Below are positions 8,335 to 17,300 of a stretch of DNA of 64,000 bases, one piece after another. The first letter of the stretch is position 1. Every line of letters starts with the position of its first letter. Source of the stretch: Streptomyces sp. CBMA29 (lineage in GTDB: Bacteria > Actinomycetota > Actinomycetes > Streptomycetales > Streptomycetaceae); contig NZ_MECL01000062.1 of assembly GCF_014596445.1 (NCBI RefSeq), forward strand, positions 60,880 through 124,879. Reading direction: 5' to 3'. Made by a program: the position numbers and the translations under genes. The notes under the pieces are model-generated. The model did no database searches. It was not told the origin of the DNA and saw only the letters and a list, made by a program, of their open reading frames with translations.

Positions 8335-9460
8335 CAGGGGACATGGCGCGCCGTCGCGCGCGCCGCCGCCGGGACCCGGCGTCGGCGCGGGGGCCGAGGA
8401 AGCTGTCCACCGCCCCCGCGCCGAATTTCTGGACGATGCTGTACGCCAGCACCGGCATCAACACCTGCGGATGCGCAGGGAGATGAGTCGCCGCGAGCAC
8501 CGCGCTCGCGCTGCTGTTGTTCATCCCCGACGCCAGCGTGATCGCGACCGTGTCGGCCCGGTCGCTGCGCAGACCGCGCGCCAGACCCCAGCCGACGGCC
8601 AGCGCCGCGAGGCACGCCAGGGCCGCGACACCGACCGACGCGGCGATGAACGCCACCTGCGGATGCCGCAGTTGACCGCCCAGCGCGCCGCACGCGTTGG
8701 CGTACGTCAACAGCAGTGACGCCATCAGCGCGGCCAGTTTCAGACCGGGAAGCGCGCGGTCCCGCCGCTCCCGCGACGTCATCCGCTGCGCCAACAGCCC
8801 GGCCAGGCACGGCGCGACGACCCCGGCCAGCGCGAAGGCGCCGCTGCTCGACCCGGCCATCCGCCCCAGATCGTGCGCGTAGTGGCCGTGCGCGAAGACG
8901 GCGGCCATGGAGAGCGTCAGCGGTGTGGTCAACGGGCTGAGCAGCGTGGAGGCGAGCACGATGCCGACCACCAGTGCGTGGTTGCCGCCCGCCCGGCCGC
9001 CCCAGACCGTCGCGCCCCCGGCCACCGGCATGGCGCCGACGAGCGCGATCCCGGTGAGCAGTCCGCTGCCGCCGTCGGTGTCGGGCGAGAACCGCAACAG
9101 TCCTGCCAGCAAGGGCAGGACGAGCAGTGGCACGGTCGCGTTCACCGCCGTACCGGTCATCAGCGCCACCGGCCGCCTGGCCAGCGCGGGCAGCCGCCGC
9201 ACCGGCACCTGAAGGGCCGCCGTGAACAGCACGAACGCCAGCAGCGCCGAGGGCGGCGACAGCGCGGCGGCCGGTACGCCGACCCCGCGCGGCACGCTCC
9301 ACCGCAGGTGCCGCAGCCACAGACCGGCGGCGGGAGCGACCGTCGCGACGGCGTAGGCCAGGGCCATCAGCCAGGTCAGGGACCTTTGGACGCGCGCGAG
9401 GGCGCGGGGGACGAAGGGGGCACGCACGGGCTGTCGTTCCTGTCTGCTGCGATACGACAC
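8297..9460 (-). CDS. BASS-family (bile acid:sodium symporter-like) transporter
   Basis: 387 residues with eight to ten hydrophobic helices. The family hallmark is visible as 'ITLASGMNNSSASAVLAATHL' (conserved G-M-N-N-S) in the second half, with 'GGATVWGGRAGGNHALVVGIVLAS' as the counterpart in the first repeat. BASS transporters use a sodium gradient to move organic anions; the substrate here is unknown. The last 40 residues are an arginine-rich tail not typical of the family, which comes from the region overlapping the convergent COG4705 gene, so the ancestral stop may have been lost. ATG 9460 gives a 25-residue basic N-terminus before the first helix. The gene sits between two COG4705 paralogues, which suggests a functional link. 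Confidence 0.78.
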   Translation of the reverse strand: MSYRSRQERQPVRAPFVPRALARVQRSLTWLMALAYAVATVAPAAGLWLRHLRWSVPRGVGVPAAALSPPSALLAFVLFTAALQVPVRRLPALARRPVALMTGTAVNATVPLLVLPLLAGLLRFSPDTDGGSGLLTGIALVGAMPVAGGATVWGGRAGGNHALVVGIVLASTLLSPLTTPLTLSMAAVFAHGHYAHDLGRMAGSSSGAFALAGVVAPCLAGLLAQRMTSRERRDRALPGLKLAALMASLLLTYANACGALGGQLRHPQVAFIAASVGVAALACLAALAVGWGLARGLRSDRADTVAITLASGMNNSSASAVLAATHLPAHPQVLMPVLAYSIVQKFGAGAVDSFLGPRADAGSRRRRARRRAMSPATRPRSRARRGD

Positions 9461-9536
9461 GGGGGACCGGTGGACGCCGGTGACCGGCGCGGGCCGCGTA
9501 TCAGCGCAGACAGGACGGTGGCAGCCGCGTACGTCA

Positions 9537-10382
9537 TCAGGCGGTTTCCGCCGCCCGCTGGTCCTGCCGGGCGTGCTCGTCCAGCGGTGTGTGCGGTGCG
9601 GGCCGCTGGTCCTTGCGGGTCCGGGTGAGATAGACCACCAGCGCCAGGATCGTGGCCAGGAACAGCGCGCTGGTCCCCACCGTGCCGAGGCCGAGACCGC
9701 CGTCCGCGCGCGGCTGCGAGAGGTAGTCGCCCAGGGACGCGCCCAGCGGCCGGGTCAGGATGTACGCCAGCCAGAACGCGAGCACGGCGTTCAGCCACAG
9801 CCGGAAGTGCGCCAGCGCGACGACCGCGATGACCGCGCCGAAGGCGAGCGCGGAGAGCCAGTAACCGAGGTTCATCCGCTCCGCGACCAGGTCACCCGCC
9901 GCCGTGCCCAGGGCGAAGGTGAACAGGATCGCCAGCCAGTAGAACGCCTCACGGCGCGGGGTGCGGATGCTGTGGATCGACAGCGTCCGCTCCACGGCGA
10001 ACCAGAGCGCGAAGGTCGCCGCCAGGACGACCGCGAAGACCGCGGTCGTGGTGGTCAGCGCCACCCCGAGATTGTCGGTCAGATTGTCCGTGACCAGGGT
10101 GCCCACCACGCTGATCAGCACCACCGCGAGCCAGTACACGCCCGGCACGTACCGCCGGACCCGGAACTGCGCCACCAGGGCCGCCACCAGCAGTACCGAC
10201 ATCACGTACGTCGTGTTCGTCAGGCCCATGTGCAGATTGGTGTTGAGATAATCCGCCGCGGTCTCGCCGACCGTGGTGCACAAGACCTTGATCAGCCAGA
10301 AGTAGACGGTGACTTCCGGCACCTTGTTGAGCATCGCGCGCACCCCGGGCGCGGAGCCCGAGCGTTCCATGGTCGTTGTCAT
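9537..10382 (-). CDS. COG4705-like multipass membrane protein (paralogue B)
   Basis: 281 residues from ATG 10382. The core closely matches the protein at 7465-8334: 'LNKVPEVTVYFWLIKVLCTTVGETAADYLN', then the 'RTLSIHSIRTPRREAFYW' loop, 'FALGTAAGD' and 'AFWLAYILTRPLGASLGDYL', with about eight membrane segments and a charged C-terminal tail. Function is not established. It is divergent from the response regulator gene with only about 100 bp between the starts, the usual layout for a target of that two-component system. No Shine-Dalgarno sequence precedes the first ATG; a second ATG four codons downstream (10370) is an alternative start. Confidence 0.75.
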   Translation of the reverse strand: MTTTMERSGSAPGVRAMLNKVPEVTVYFWLIKVLCTTVGETAADYLNTNLHMGLTNTTYVMSVLLVAALVAQFRVRRYVPGVYWLAVVLISVVGTLVTDNLTDNLGVALTTTTAVFAVVLAATFALWFAVERTLSIHSIRTPRREAFYWLAILFTFALGTAAGDLVAERMNLGYWLSALAFGAVIAVVALAHFRLWLNAVLAFWLAYILTRPLGASLGDYLSQPRADGGLGLGTVGTSALFLATILALVVYLTRTRKDQRPAPHTPLDEHARQDQRAAETA

Positions 10383-10485
10383 GCCGCGCAGGCTGGCACG
10401 CGGCGCCTGAACACAACCTGAGCGCCGCCCCGCGCCCGGCCGCCCGGCCCTTCCCCGGCGTGCCCGGTCGTCGATACTGGGCCTC

Positions 10486-11151
10486 ATGACCGCCCACTGC
10501 GTCCTGATCGTCGAGGACGACCACGGACTGCGCGACGTCCTCGCCCGCGGCCTGCGCGAAGAGGACTTCGAAGTGCTGACCGCCGCCGACGGCGCGAGCG
10601 CGCTGCGTACGGTCGGCCCGCGGGTGGACGCGGTCGTCCTCGACGTCGGCCTGCCCGACTCCGACGGGCGGGACGTCTGCCAGGCCATGCGCGCCGTCGG
10701 CATCGAGGCCGCCGTGCTCTTCCTCACCGCGCACGACGCCCTGCACGACCGGCTGTCGGGCTTCTCCTCGGGCGGTGACGACTACCTCGCCAAGCCCTTC
10801 CACCTGGCGGAGCTGACCGCCCGCCTGCACGCGGCGCTCCGGCGCGGCAACCGCGTGGCGGCCCGCGAGGTCGAGGGACTGCGCCTGGACCCCGTCACGC
10901 ACGCGCTGTCCGCAGACGGCGCCGCCGTGCCCCTGACCCCCACCGAATTCCGCATCCTGGCCTGCCTGATGGCCGCGCCCGGCGCCGCCGTACGACGGCG
11001 CGGCCTGGTACGGGCGGCGTGGCCGCACGGCGCCCAGGTCAGTGACAACACCCTCGACCAGTACGTGTCGCGGCTGCGCCGCAAGCTCCGCGAGACGGGC
11101 AGCACGCGCGGCATCGACACCGTGCGCGGCATCGGATACCGGTTCGCGTGA
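10486..11151 (+). CDS. OmpR-family response regulator
   Basis: 221 residues: receiver domain (1-115) with acidic pocket E10/D11/D12, phospho-acceptor D53 in 'VVLDVGLPDSDG', T81 and K103 in 'LAKPF', then an OmpR/PhoB winged helix (130-221) ending in the expected 'VSRLRRKLRE..IDTVRGIGYRF'. It would be phosphorylated by the kinase whose gene starts on its stop codon (GTGA overlap at 11148-11151), so the two are translationally coupled. The promoter region is shared with the divergent COG4705 gene, a likely target. No other candidate targets are marked by an obvious direct repeat that I could identify. Confidence 0.93.
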   Translation: MTAHCVLIVEDDHGLRDVLARGLREEDFEVLTAADGASALRTVGPRVDAVVLDVGLPDSDGRDVCQAMRAVGIEAAVLFLTAHDALHDRLSGFSSGGDDYLAKPFHLAELTARLHAALRRGNRVAAREVEGLRLDPVTHALSADGAAVPLTPTEFRILACLMAAPGAAVRRRGLVRAAWPHGAQVSDNTLDQYVSRLRRKLRETGSTRGIDTVRGIGYRFA

Positions 11152-12587
11152 GGCCGCCCGCCCGCGTGCGACGTCCGGGCCGGGCGGCGCGTCCGAGTCA
11201 GGCCGAGCAGCCGCCGCGCGCGGGGCTTGCGCGCCGCCGGGGTCTGTCCGGCACGCTGCCCGCGACCCTGCGCGGCCGACTGGCGCTGCTCGCCCTCGTC
11301 ACCACCGTGCTGTGGGTGGCGCTGCTCACCGCCGCGTTCAATGTCGCGCTGCACGAGATACTGCGCCGCCAGGCCGACGACCTGCTGCGCACCCGCGCCG
11401 CGGCCGTCGCTGCGACCGTCGACATCCGCGCCGACGGGACCATCGCCGTCCGCGAACCGGGCGACGACGGCGCGCTCGACAGCGGCATCTGGATCTACCG
11501 CGGCGCCCGCGTGGTCGAACGCCCCGCCGCTCCGGGACCGCTCCAGCGCAGCGCGGACGCCCTGGCGGGCAAGGGGACCCGATTCGCCGACACCTCCGCC
11601 CCCCGCTCGACGCGGCTGTACGCGATGCCGCTGAGCAGCAGGGGGGTTCAGGTCGCCACCGTCGTGGCCGCCGCGAGCCTGGAGCCGTATCTGCTCACCG
11701 CCCGTTCGGCGCTGGCCGGTTCGCTCGGCCTCGCCCTGCTGCTGGTCGGCGGCGTCTACCTGGTCACCCGCATGGTGATCGGCCGCGCCCTGCGCCCGGT
11801 CAGCACCATGAGCGACCAGGCGTCCCGCTGGAGCCGGTACGGGGCGGCGCAGCGCTTCGGCGCGCGGGAGGCCAGGCCCACCGAACTGGCCGCGCTGGCC
11901 GCCCATTTGGACCAGCTCCTGGACCGCCAGGCGGCCGTCCTGCGGCGCGAACAGCAGCTCACCGCCGAGCTGTCGCACGAACTGCGCAATCCGCTGGCCC
12001 GGATCACCGCGGAGACGGACTGGCTCACCGCCCGCCCCCGCACCGCGGACCAGTCCCGCTCCTCCCACCAGGCCATCGCCGCCGCGGCCACACAGATGGC
12101 GCAGATCTGCCGGACTCTGCTCAGCGAGGCCCGGCAGCCGTCCGCGGCGGCGGGCCGCTGCGCCGCCCTCGACGTCGCCCGAGCGGTCGCCGACCGCAGC
12201 CGCGCAGAACACCCCGAGGCGCCCCCGGCAACAGCGTCCGGTGAGCCGGTGGACGTCGGCGTGACCCCCGAACTCCTCGAACGCGTCCTCGCCCCGCTGC
12301 TCGACAACGCCCGCCGCTACGCCGCCCGCGCGATCACCCTCGAATGCGTCCGACTCCCTGAAGGCGCGCGGGTGTTCGTCGCCGACGACGGCCCCGGCGT
12401 CCGCGCCGAACACGCCGAAGCCGTCTTCGAGGCGGGCCGCCGCTTCGGCCCCGAGGCGGACGCCCACGACGGCGCCGGGCTCGGCCTCCCCCTGGCCCGC
12501 CGCCTCGCCCGCGCGGCAGGCGGCGACATCACCCTGGTCCCCGCACCGCGCGGCGCCCGCTTCCAGGTGACACTCCCACCCGGCTAG
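11148..12587 (+). CDS. sensor histidine kinase
   Basis: 479 residues beginning with GTG inside the regulator's stop codon. Two membrane helices (about 43-66 and 185-205) bracket an extracytoplasmic sensor of about 120 residues, followed by HAMP, a HisKA dimerisation helix with the phosphorylated H277 in 'ELSHELRNPLARI', and a HATPase_c domain: N box 'LLDNARRYAA', G1 box 'VADDGPGV', and G2 'GAGLGLPLARRLARAAGG'. It autophosphorylates on histidine and passes phosphate to the OmpR regulator encoded just upstream. The sensed signal is unknown. The neighbouring COG4705 and BASS genes suggest a membrane or transport-related stimulus, which is inference. Confidence 0.92.
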   Translation: MRPPARVRRPGRAARPSQAEQPPRAGLARRRGLSGTLPATLRGRLALLALVTTVLWVALLTAAFNVALHEILRRQADDLLRTRAAAVAATVDIRADGTIAVREPGDDGALDSGIWIYRGARVVERPAAPGPLQRSADALAGKGTRFADTSAPRSTRLYAMPLSSRGVQVATVVAAASLEPYLLTARSALAGSLGLALLLVGGVYLVTRMVIGRALRPVSTMSDQASRWSRYGAAQRFGAREARPTELAALAAHLDQLLDRQAAVLRREQQLTAELSHELRNPLARITAETDWLTARPRTADQSRSSHQAIAAAATQMAQICRTLLSEARQPSAAAGRCAALDVARAVADRSRAEHPEAPPATASGEPVDVGVTPELLERVLAPLLDNARRYAARAITLECVRLPEGARVFVADDGPGVRAEHAEAVFEAGRRFGPEADAHDGAGLGLPLARRLARAAGGDITLVPAPRGARFQVTLPPG

Positions 12588-12633
12588 GGCGGGTCCGGCG
12601 GATCACGAACGGCCCCTTCGGCCCCCGGTACGC

Positions 12634-12650
12634 ACGCCGGTGCCCGGCGT
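12634..12650. terminator. short hairpin between convergent kinase and BlaI genes
   Basis: ACGCCGG-TGC-CCGGCGT: a perfect 7-bp stem with a 3-nt loop in the 65-bp convergent gap. No T run, as is usual in high-GC actinomycetes. It could serve both directions. Confidence 0.4.
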
Positions 12651-12652
12651 CG

Positions 12653-13096
12653 TCAGGGTCGGCGACCGCGCGGGCGCCGCGCCGGGCGGGTGTCGGGGGC
12701 GGTGCCGGTGGCCTGCTCCGAGGCGTGATCGCGCAGCAACTTCTCCAGCAACTTCTCGTCCTCCGCGGGCAGTTGCGAGACGAAGCGGGCCAGGACGGCC
12801 GCGCGGTCGCCGCCGGCTTCCAGCAGGTCGCGCATGCCGGCCGCCGCGTGGCCCGCCTCGTCGCGTACGGGGGAGTAGAGGTAGCCGCGCCCGGCGCGCT
12901 CGCGGGTGACCAGGCCCTTGTCGTGGAGGCGGGTGAGGATCGTCAGGACGGTGGTGTAGGCGGGCTCGCCCGCGACCTGTTCGCGTACGGCGCCCGCCCC
13001 GGCCGGCTCGCCGACGGCCCACAGCGCCGCGAGGACTTCGCTCTCCAGCTCGCCCGGCGCGCGTCGCCCGGCGGCCGGGCCTTCCTGCTCGGCCAC
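12653..13096 (-). CDS. BlaI/MecI/CopY-family transcriptional repressor
   Basis: 147 residues. The N-terminal winged helix reads 'GELESEVLAALWAVGEPAGA', then the recognition helix 'AYTTVLTILTRLHDKGLVTRER', followed by 'GRGYLYSPV', the classic BlaI pattern. The C-terminal dimerisation/cleavage part is present and ends in a basic tail. Such repressors bind TACA/TGTA-type palindromes and are usually released by proteolysis through a BlaR/MecR (M56) sensor encoded next door. No M56 peptidase gene is adjacent, so this is an orphan. The GTG start at 13096 follows GGAGCGGG. Candidate boxes lie at 14035-14052 and 7351-7364. Confidence 0.9.
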   Translation of the reverse strand: MAEQEGPAAGRRAPGELESEVLAALWAVGEPAGAGAVREQVAGEPAYTTVLTILTRLHDKGLVTRERAGRGYLYSPVRDEAGHAAAGMRDLLEAGGDRAAVLARFVSQLPAEDEKLLEKLLRDHASEQATGTAPDTRPARRPRGRRP

Positions 13097-13129
13097 GCTT
13101 CCCGCTCCTTCGTAGAAATCCTCACGGTA

Positions 13130-13930
13130 CTACGGCACGACGTGGCCGCCCCGGCCCCGCCCGCCCGACCAACCGGCCACCGCGGGCCCCCCGTGATCGC
13201 GCAACGGGCCGACCGTCAGGCCGCGTTCCTGACAGAAGTCGAGAAGGCGGGGGAGCGCCCCGAGCGTGTTGCGCCACGACCCGGTGGCGCCTGCGCAGTC
13301 GGAGTCGTGGAGCAGGACGGTGCCGCCGCCGCGCAGGTCGCGGGTGACGGTGTCCAGGACGGTCCGGGGCGTCGCGCGCCCGCGCCAGTCCTCGCCCCAG
13401 GCGGTCCACAGCACCGGTGTGAGCCCGAGGCGGCGACAGGCCAGATGCGTACCCGCGGTCATGACGCCGTACGGCGGGCGGTAGAGCTGCGGCGCGCTGC
13501 CGGTGAGGCCGCCGACGAGGTCGCGGGCGCGGGCCAGGTCCTCGTACGTGGTCCAGGGGCCGCGCAGCAGTGCGGGCCGGTGGGTCCAGCCGTGGACGGC
13601 GACCTCGTGGCCCGCCTCGTACATCTCCGTGACGAGGCCGGGGGAGCGGACGGCCATCGAGCCGAGCAGGAAGAACGTGGCCCGCACGCGGCGGGTGTCG
13701 AGCAGCCGCAGGAAGTGCGGCGTGGACAGGTGGTCGGGGCCGTCGTCGAAGGTGAGCGCCACACTGCCGGGCCGTCCGCGCCCCGACAGGCGCGGCATGA
13801 GCCAGTTGCGCAGCGGCCCGAAGGTCGACAGCGCGGGCCCGGCGTACGCGGCGGCCAGCGCGGACGCGGCCACCGCACCCGTGCGCAGGACGGTACGGGC
13901 GACGATCCGCCGGTCGGAATGAGGAGTCAC
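13130..13930 (-). CDS. NodB-type polysaccharide deacetylase (CE4)
   Basis: 266 residues with an N-terminal hydrophobic segment (about 15-35) that looks like an uncleaved anchor or signal. The NodB domain carries every key motif: 'TFDDGP' (D62, D63), the zinc histidines H113 and H117 in 'HGWTHRP', and 'RPPYG' (R151). It would remove N- or O-acetyl groups from a cell-wall or extracellular glycan such as peptidoglycan, chitin or xylan; its substrate cannot be assigned. It lies 34 bp upstream of the BlaI-type gene on the same strand and probably forms a two-gene operon with it, a hint that it is under that repressor's control through the palindrome at 14035-14052. Confidence 0.9.
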   Translation of the reverse strand: MTPHSDRRIVARTVLRTGAVAASALAAAYAGPALSTFGPLRNWLMPRLSGRGRPGSVALTFDDGPDHLSTPHFLRLLDTRRVRATFFLLGSMAVRSPGLVTEMYEAGHEVAVHGWTHRPALLRGPWTTYEDLARARDLVGGLTGSAPQLYRPPYGVMTAGTHLACRRLGLTPVLWTAWGEDWRGRATPRTVLDTVTRDLRGGGTVLLHDSDCAGATGSWRNTLGALPRLLDFCQERGLTVGPLRDHGGPAVAGWSGGRGRGGHVVP

Positions 13931-14034
13931 GGTGATCGGCCTCCTTGCGGGCGTGGGCAGCGGGAGCCGGGCATGCCGGACCCGCGCCCCGCGGTGACCT
14001 CGGCGGACGGCCCCGGCCGGGGGCTGCCCGTGAA

Positions 14035-14052
14035 TCTACTACACGTTGTAGA
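14035..14052. promoter_or_regulatory. BlaI-type palindrome upstream of the deacetylase-BlaI operon
   Basis: TCTACTACACGTTGTAGA is palindromic at 14 of 18 positions, with a perfect CTACA-N3-TGTAG core (14039-14051). It lies about 105 bp upstream of the deacetylase start, a plausible autoregulatory operator. Confidence 0.5.
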
Positions 14053-14343
14053 AGACGGACGAGGGTGCCCGGCGGTCAGGGTGAGGTGCCCGCGGTCGGG
14101 CGGCGACCGGGCCGAGCGGTGACGGTCTCTCGGATCCAAGGGCGGGCAACATTGGATCTTGCGAGAGAAAGTAGAGATTGAGCAAAGATAAGTTCGTATA
14201 TTGCGGCACCGTGTCCACGACATTACGGTTCCCCTTGCGCCGTCACCTCGGCTGCCCAGCTCCGCGTCACCTCGCTTCCCCATGCCCTCGTACGGCTGTC
14301 GCACGGCGCAGGTCCGGCATTCCATGTCGAAAAGGAGCAGACG
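14053..14343. other. 5' region of the GH87 gene
   Basis: Together with 13931-14034 this makes a 413-bp gene-free stretch. It contains a locally A/T-richer segment (about 14150-14205) with a TATATT at 14197-14202 as a possible -10, but no convincing -35 at the right distance. The segment 14160-14200 is rich in GA/AG steps. The last 20 nt hold the strong AAGGAG ribosome site (14332-14337). No small gene or RNA structure is evident. Confidence 0.5.
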
Positions 14344-17300
14344 TTGTTCCAGCCCATCAGATCCCTGAGGCGAACCATCGCCGTGGGAGGCACCACCGCG
14401 CTGATCGCCGCCGCGGGCGTCATCGCCCTCGCGGCCCCACCGGCATCGGCCGCCGCAGCCACCGGCGGCAGCGGCGCGAGCCTTCCCTACGTCGAGGTGC
14501 AGGCGGAGAACTCCGCCACCAACGGCACGGCCATCGGCCCGAGTTTCACCGCGGGACAGCTCGCCGACGAGGCGTCGTACCGCAAGGCGGTGACCCTGTC
14601 GGGCAGCGGCAAGTACGTCACCTTCACCACTCCGGTCGCCACCAACTCGATCGACTTCCGCTACAGCATCCCCGACGGCTCGGGCGGCTCGGTCTACACC
14701 GCCCCGCTGTCGTTCGCCATCAATGGCGCCGCACAGCCCGACTTCACCCTCACAGACGCCTATAGCTGGTACTACGGCAGCTACCCGTTCACCAACACAC
14801 CGGGCAGCAACCCGCACCACTTCTACGACGAGGCCCACCGGCTGCTCCCGCAGACGTATCCGGCCGGCACCACCTTCACCCTCCAGACCAGCGGTTCCAG
14901 CGCCGCCACCACCCTCGACTTCGCCGACTTCGAGCAGGTCGGCGCCGCCCTCCCGCAGCCGTCCGGCTCGGTCTCGGTGACCAGCCAGGGCGCCGACGCG
15001 ACCGGCGCCGCCGACAGCACGGCCGCCTTCAACGCGGCGATCAACGCGGCGGGCCCCGGCGGCACGGTGTGGATCCCGCCGGGCACCTTCAAGATCCCCC
15101 GGCACATCACGGTCAACAACGTCACCGTCACCGGCGCGGGCATGTGGTATTCGACGGTGACCGGCGCGGCGCCCGGCTTCTACGGGCTCGGCGAGCCCGA
15201 CAGTTGCGGAGTCGGCGGCAACCGCGGGGTGAGCGCCAACGTCCACCTGTCGAACTTCGCGATCTTCGGCCAGGTCGGCGAGCGCAACGACTGCGACCAG
15301 GTCAACGGCATCGGCGGCGCGATGAGCAACTCGACCGTCTCCAGCCTCTGGATCGACCACATGAAGGTCGGCGCCTGGATGGACGGGCCGATGGACAAGC
15401 TGACCCTCAGCGGCCTGCGGATCCGTGACACCACAGCCGACGGCGTCAACTTCCACGGCGGAGTGACCAATTCGACCGTCACCAACAGCGAGATCCGCAA
15501 CACCGGCGACGACGGCATCGCCACCTGGGCCGACGCCGCGCTCGGCGCCGACGCCAACGACACCATCTCCGACAACACCGTGGAGACGCAGATCCTGGCC
15601 AACGCCATCGCGATCTACGGGGGCCACGACAACACCGTCAGCGGCAACCTCGTACGGGACACCGGCCTCGCCCAGGGCGGCGGCATCCACGTCGGGCAGC
15701 GCTTCACCTCCACCCCGGTCGGCACCACCACGATCTCCAACAACACCCTGGTCAGGGCGGGCAGCCTCGACCCGAACTGGCAGTTCGGCGTCGGCGCGCT
15801 GTGGTTCGACGGCAGCCAGGGCGCCATCACCGGCCCGATCAACGTGACCAACGCGCTGATCCAGCAGAGCCCCTACGAAGCGGTGCAGTGGGTCGAGGGC
15901 ACGGTCAGCGGGGTCAGCCTCAACAACGTGACCATCGCGGGCGCCGGCACCTTCGCCCTCCAGGAACAGACCGGCGGCGCCGCGAAGTTCACCAACGTCA
16001 CGGCCACCGGCATCGGCGCCGGCTCACCGATCTATAGCTGCGAGGGCAACAACTTCACCGTCACCGACGGCGGCGGCAACTCCGGCATCAGCGGCACCCC
16101 CTTCTGCGGCGGCTTCCCCGCCCCCGTCTTCCCGCCCTACCCGGCGGAAGGGGTGACCGCCAGCCCGAGCGCGCTCAACTTCGGCTCGGTCGCCACCGGT
16201 TCGACCAGCGCCGCCCAGACCGCGACGGTCACCAACCCGACCGGCTCGGCCGCCTCCGTCTCCGCCATCACCGCCGGCGGCGACTTCTCACAGACCAACA
16301 CCTGCGGCGCCTCCATCCCGGCCAACGGCTCCTGCACCGTCAGCGTGAGATTCGCGCCGACGGCGACCGGCGCGCGTGCCGGGACCCTGACCGTCGGCGC
16401 GGGCGGCAACACCAGCACGGTCGCCCTGTCCGGCACCGGCACCGCGCCCGGCCCGATCCTGGGAACCAACCCGGCGAGCCTGTCCTTCGGCGGTACGGTC
16501 GTCGGCGCGACGGCCGCCCCGCAGACCGTCACCGTCACCAACTCCGGTACCACTACGGCCACCGTCTCCGCCGTCGCCGCGACCGGCGACTTCACCCAGA
16601 CCAACAACTGCTCGTCGCTCGCGGTCGGTTCGTCCTGCGCGGTGACCGTCACCTTCAAGCCGACGGCCGGCGGCACCCGTAACGGCACGCTGACACTGAC
16701 CAGCAACGCCAACAACAGCCCGACCACGGTCGCGCTCAGCGGCGCCGGAATCGACAGCGGCACCGACATCGCCGCAGGCCGGCCGGCCACGGCGAGTTCC
16801 GCCAACGGCACCTTCGTCGCGGGCAACGTCACCGACGCGGACGCGTCCACGTACTGGGAGAGCGCCAACGGCGCCTTCCCGCAGTGGGTCCAGGTCGACC
16901 TCGGGCAGAACTACGCCGTCGGCAAGGTGACCTTGCGGCTCCCGCCGTCCACGGCGTGGGCGACCCGAACCGAGACCCTGTCCGTACAGGGCTCCACGGA
17001 CGGCACCTCGTTCAGCACGCTGTCGCCGTCCGCCGCGCAGACCTTCGACCCGAGCGCCAACAACAACACGGTGACCCTCACCTTCACCGCGGCCACCGCC
17101 CGCTACGTACGGATCAACGTCACCGCCAACTCGGGCTGGAGCGCGGCCCAGTTGTCCGGCCTCCAGGTCTACCCGAGCGGCGGCGCCAACCCGACGTCCG
17201 CGACCTTGTCCGTCACTCCGACCTCGCTCACCTTCGCCTCCCAGGCGCCCGGCACCACCAGCGGCGCGCAGAGCGTGACGGTGACCAACACCGGTACCGC

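Noticed and set aside
13097..13129. GTAG...CTAC inverted repeat directly upstream of the BlaI-type gene as its operator
   Set aside because: The spacer is about 13 nt, far from the 2-4 nt of the better boxes, so I do not list it as a site.
14174..14202. TATATT at 14197-14202 as promoter of the GH87 gene
   Set aside because: No -35 element at 16-18 nt; kept only as a note in the intergenic entry.
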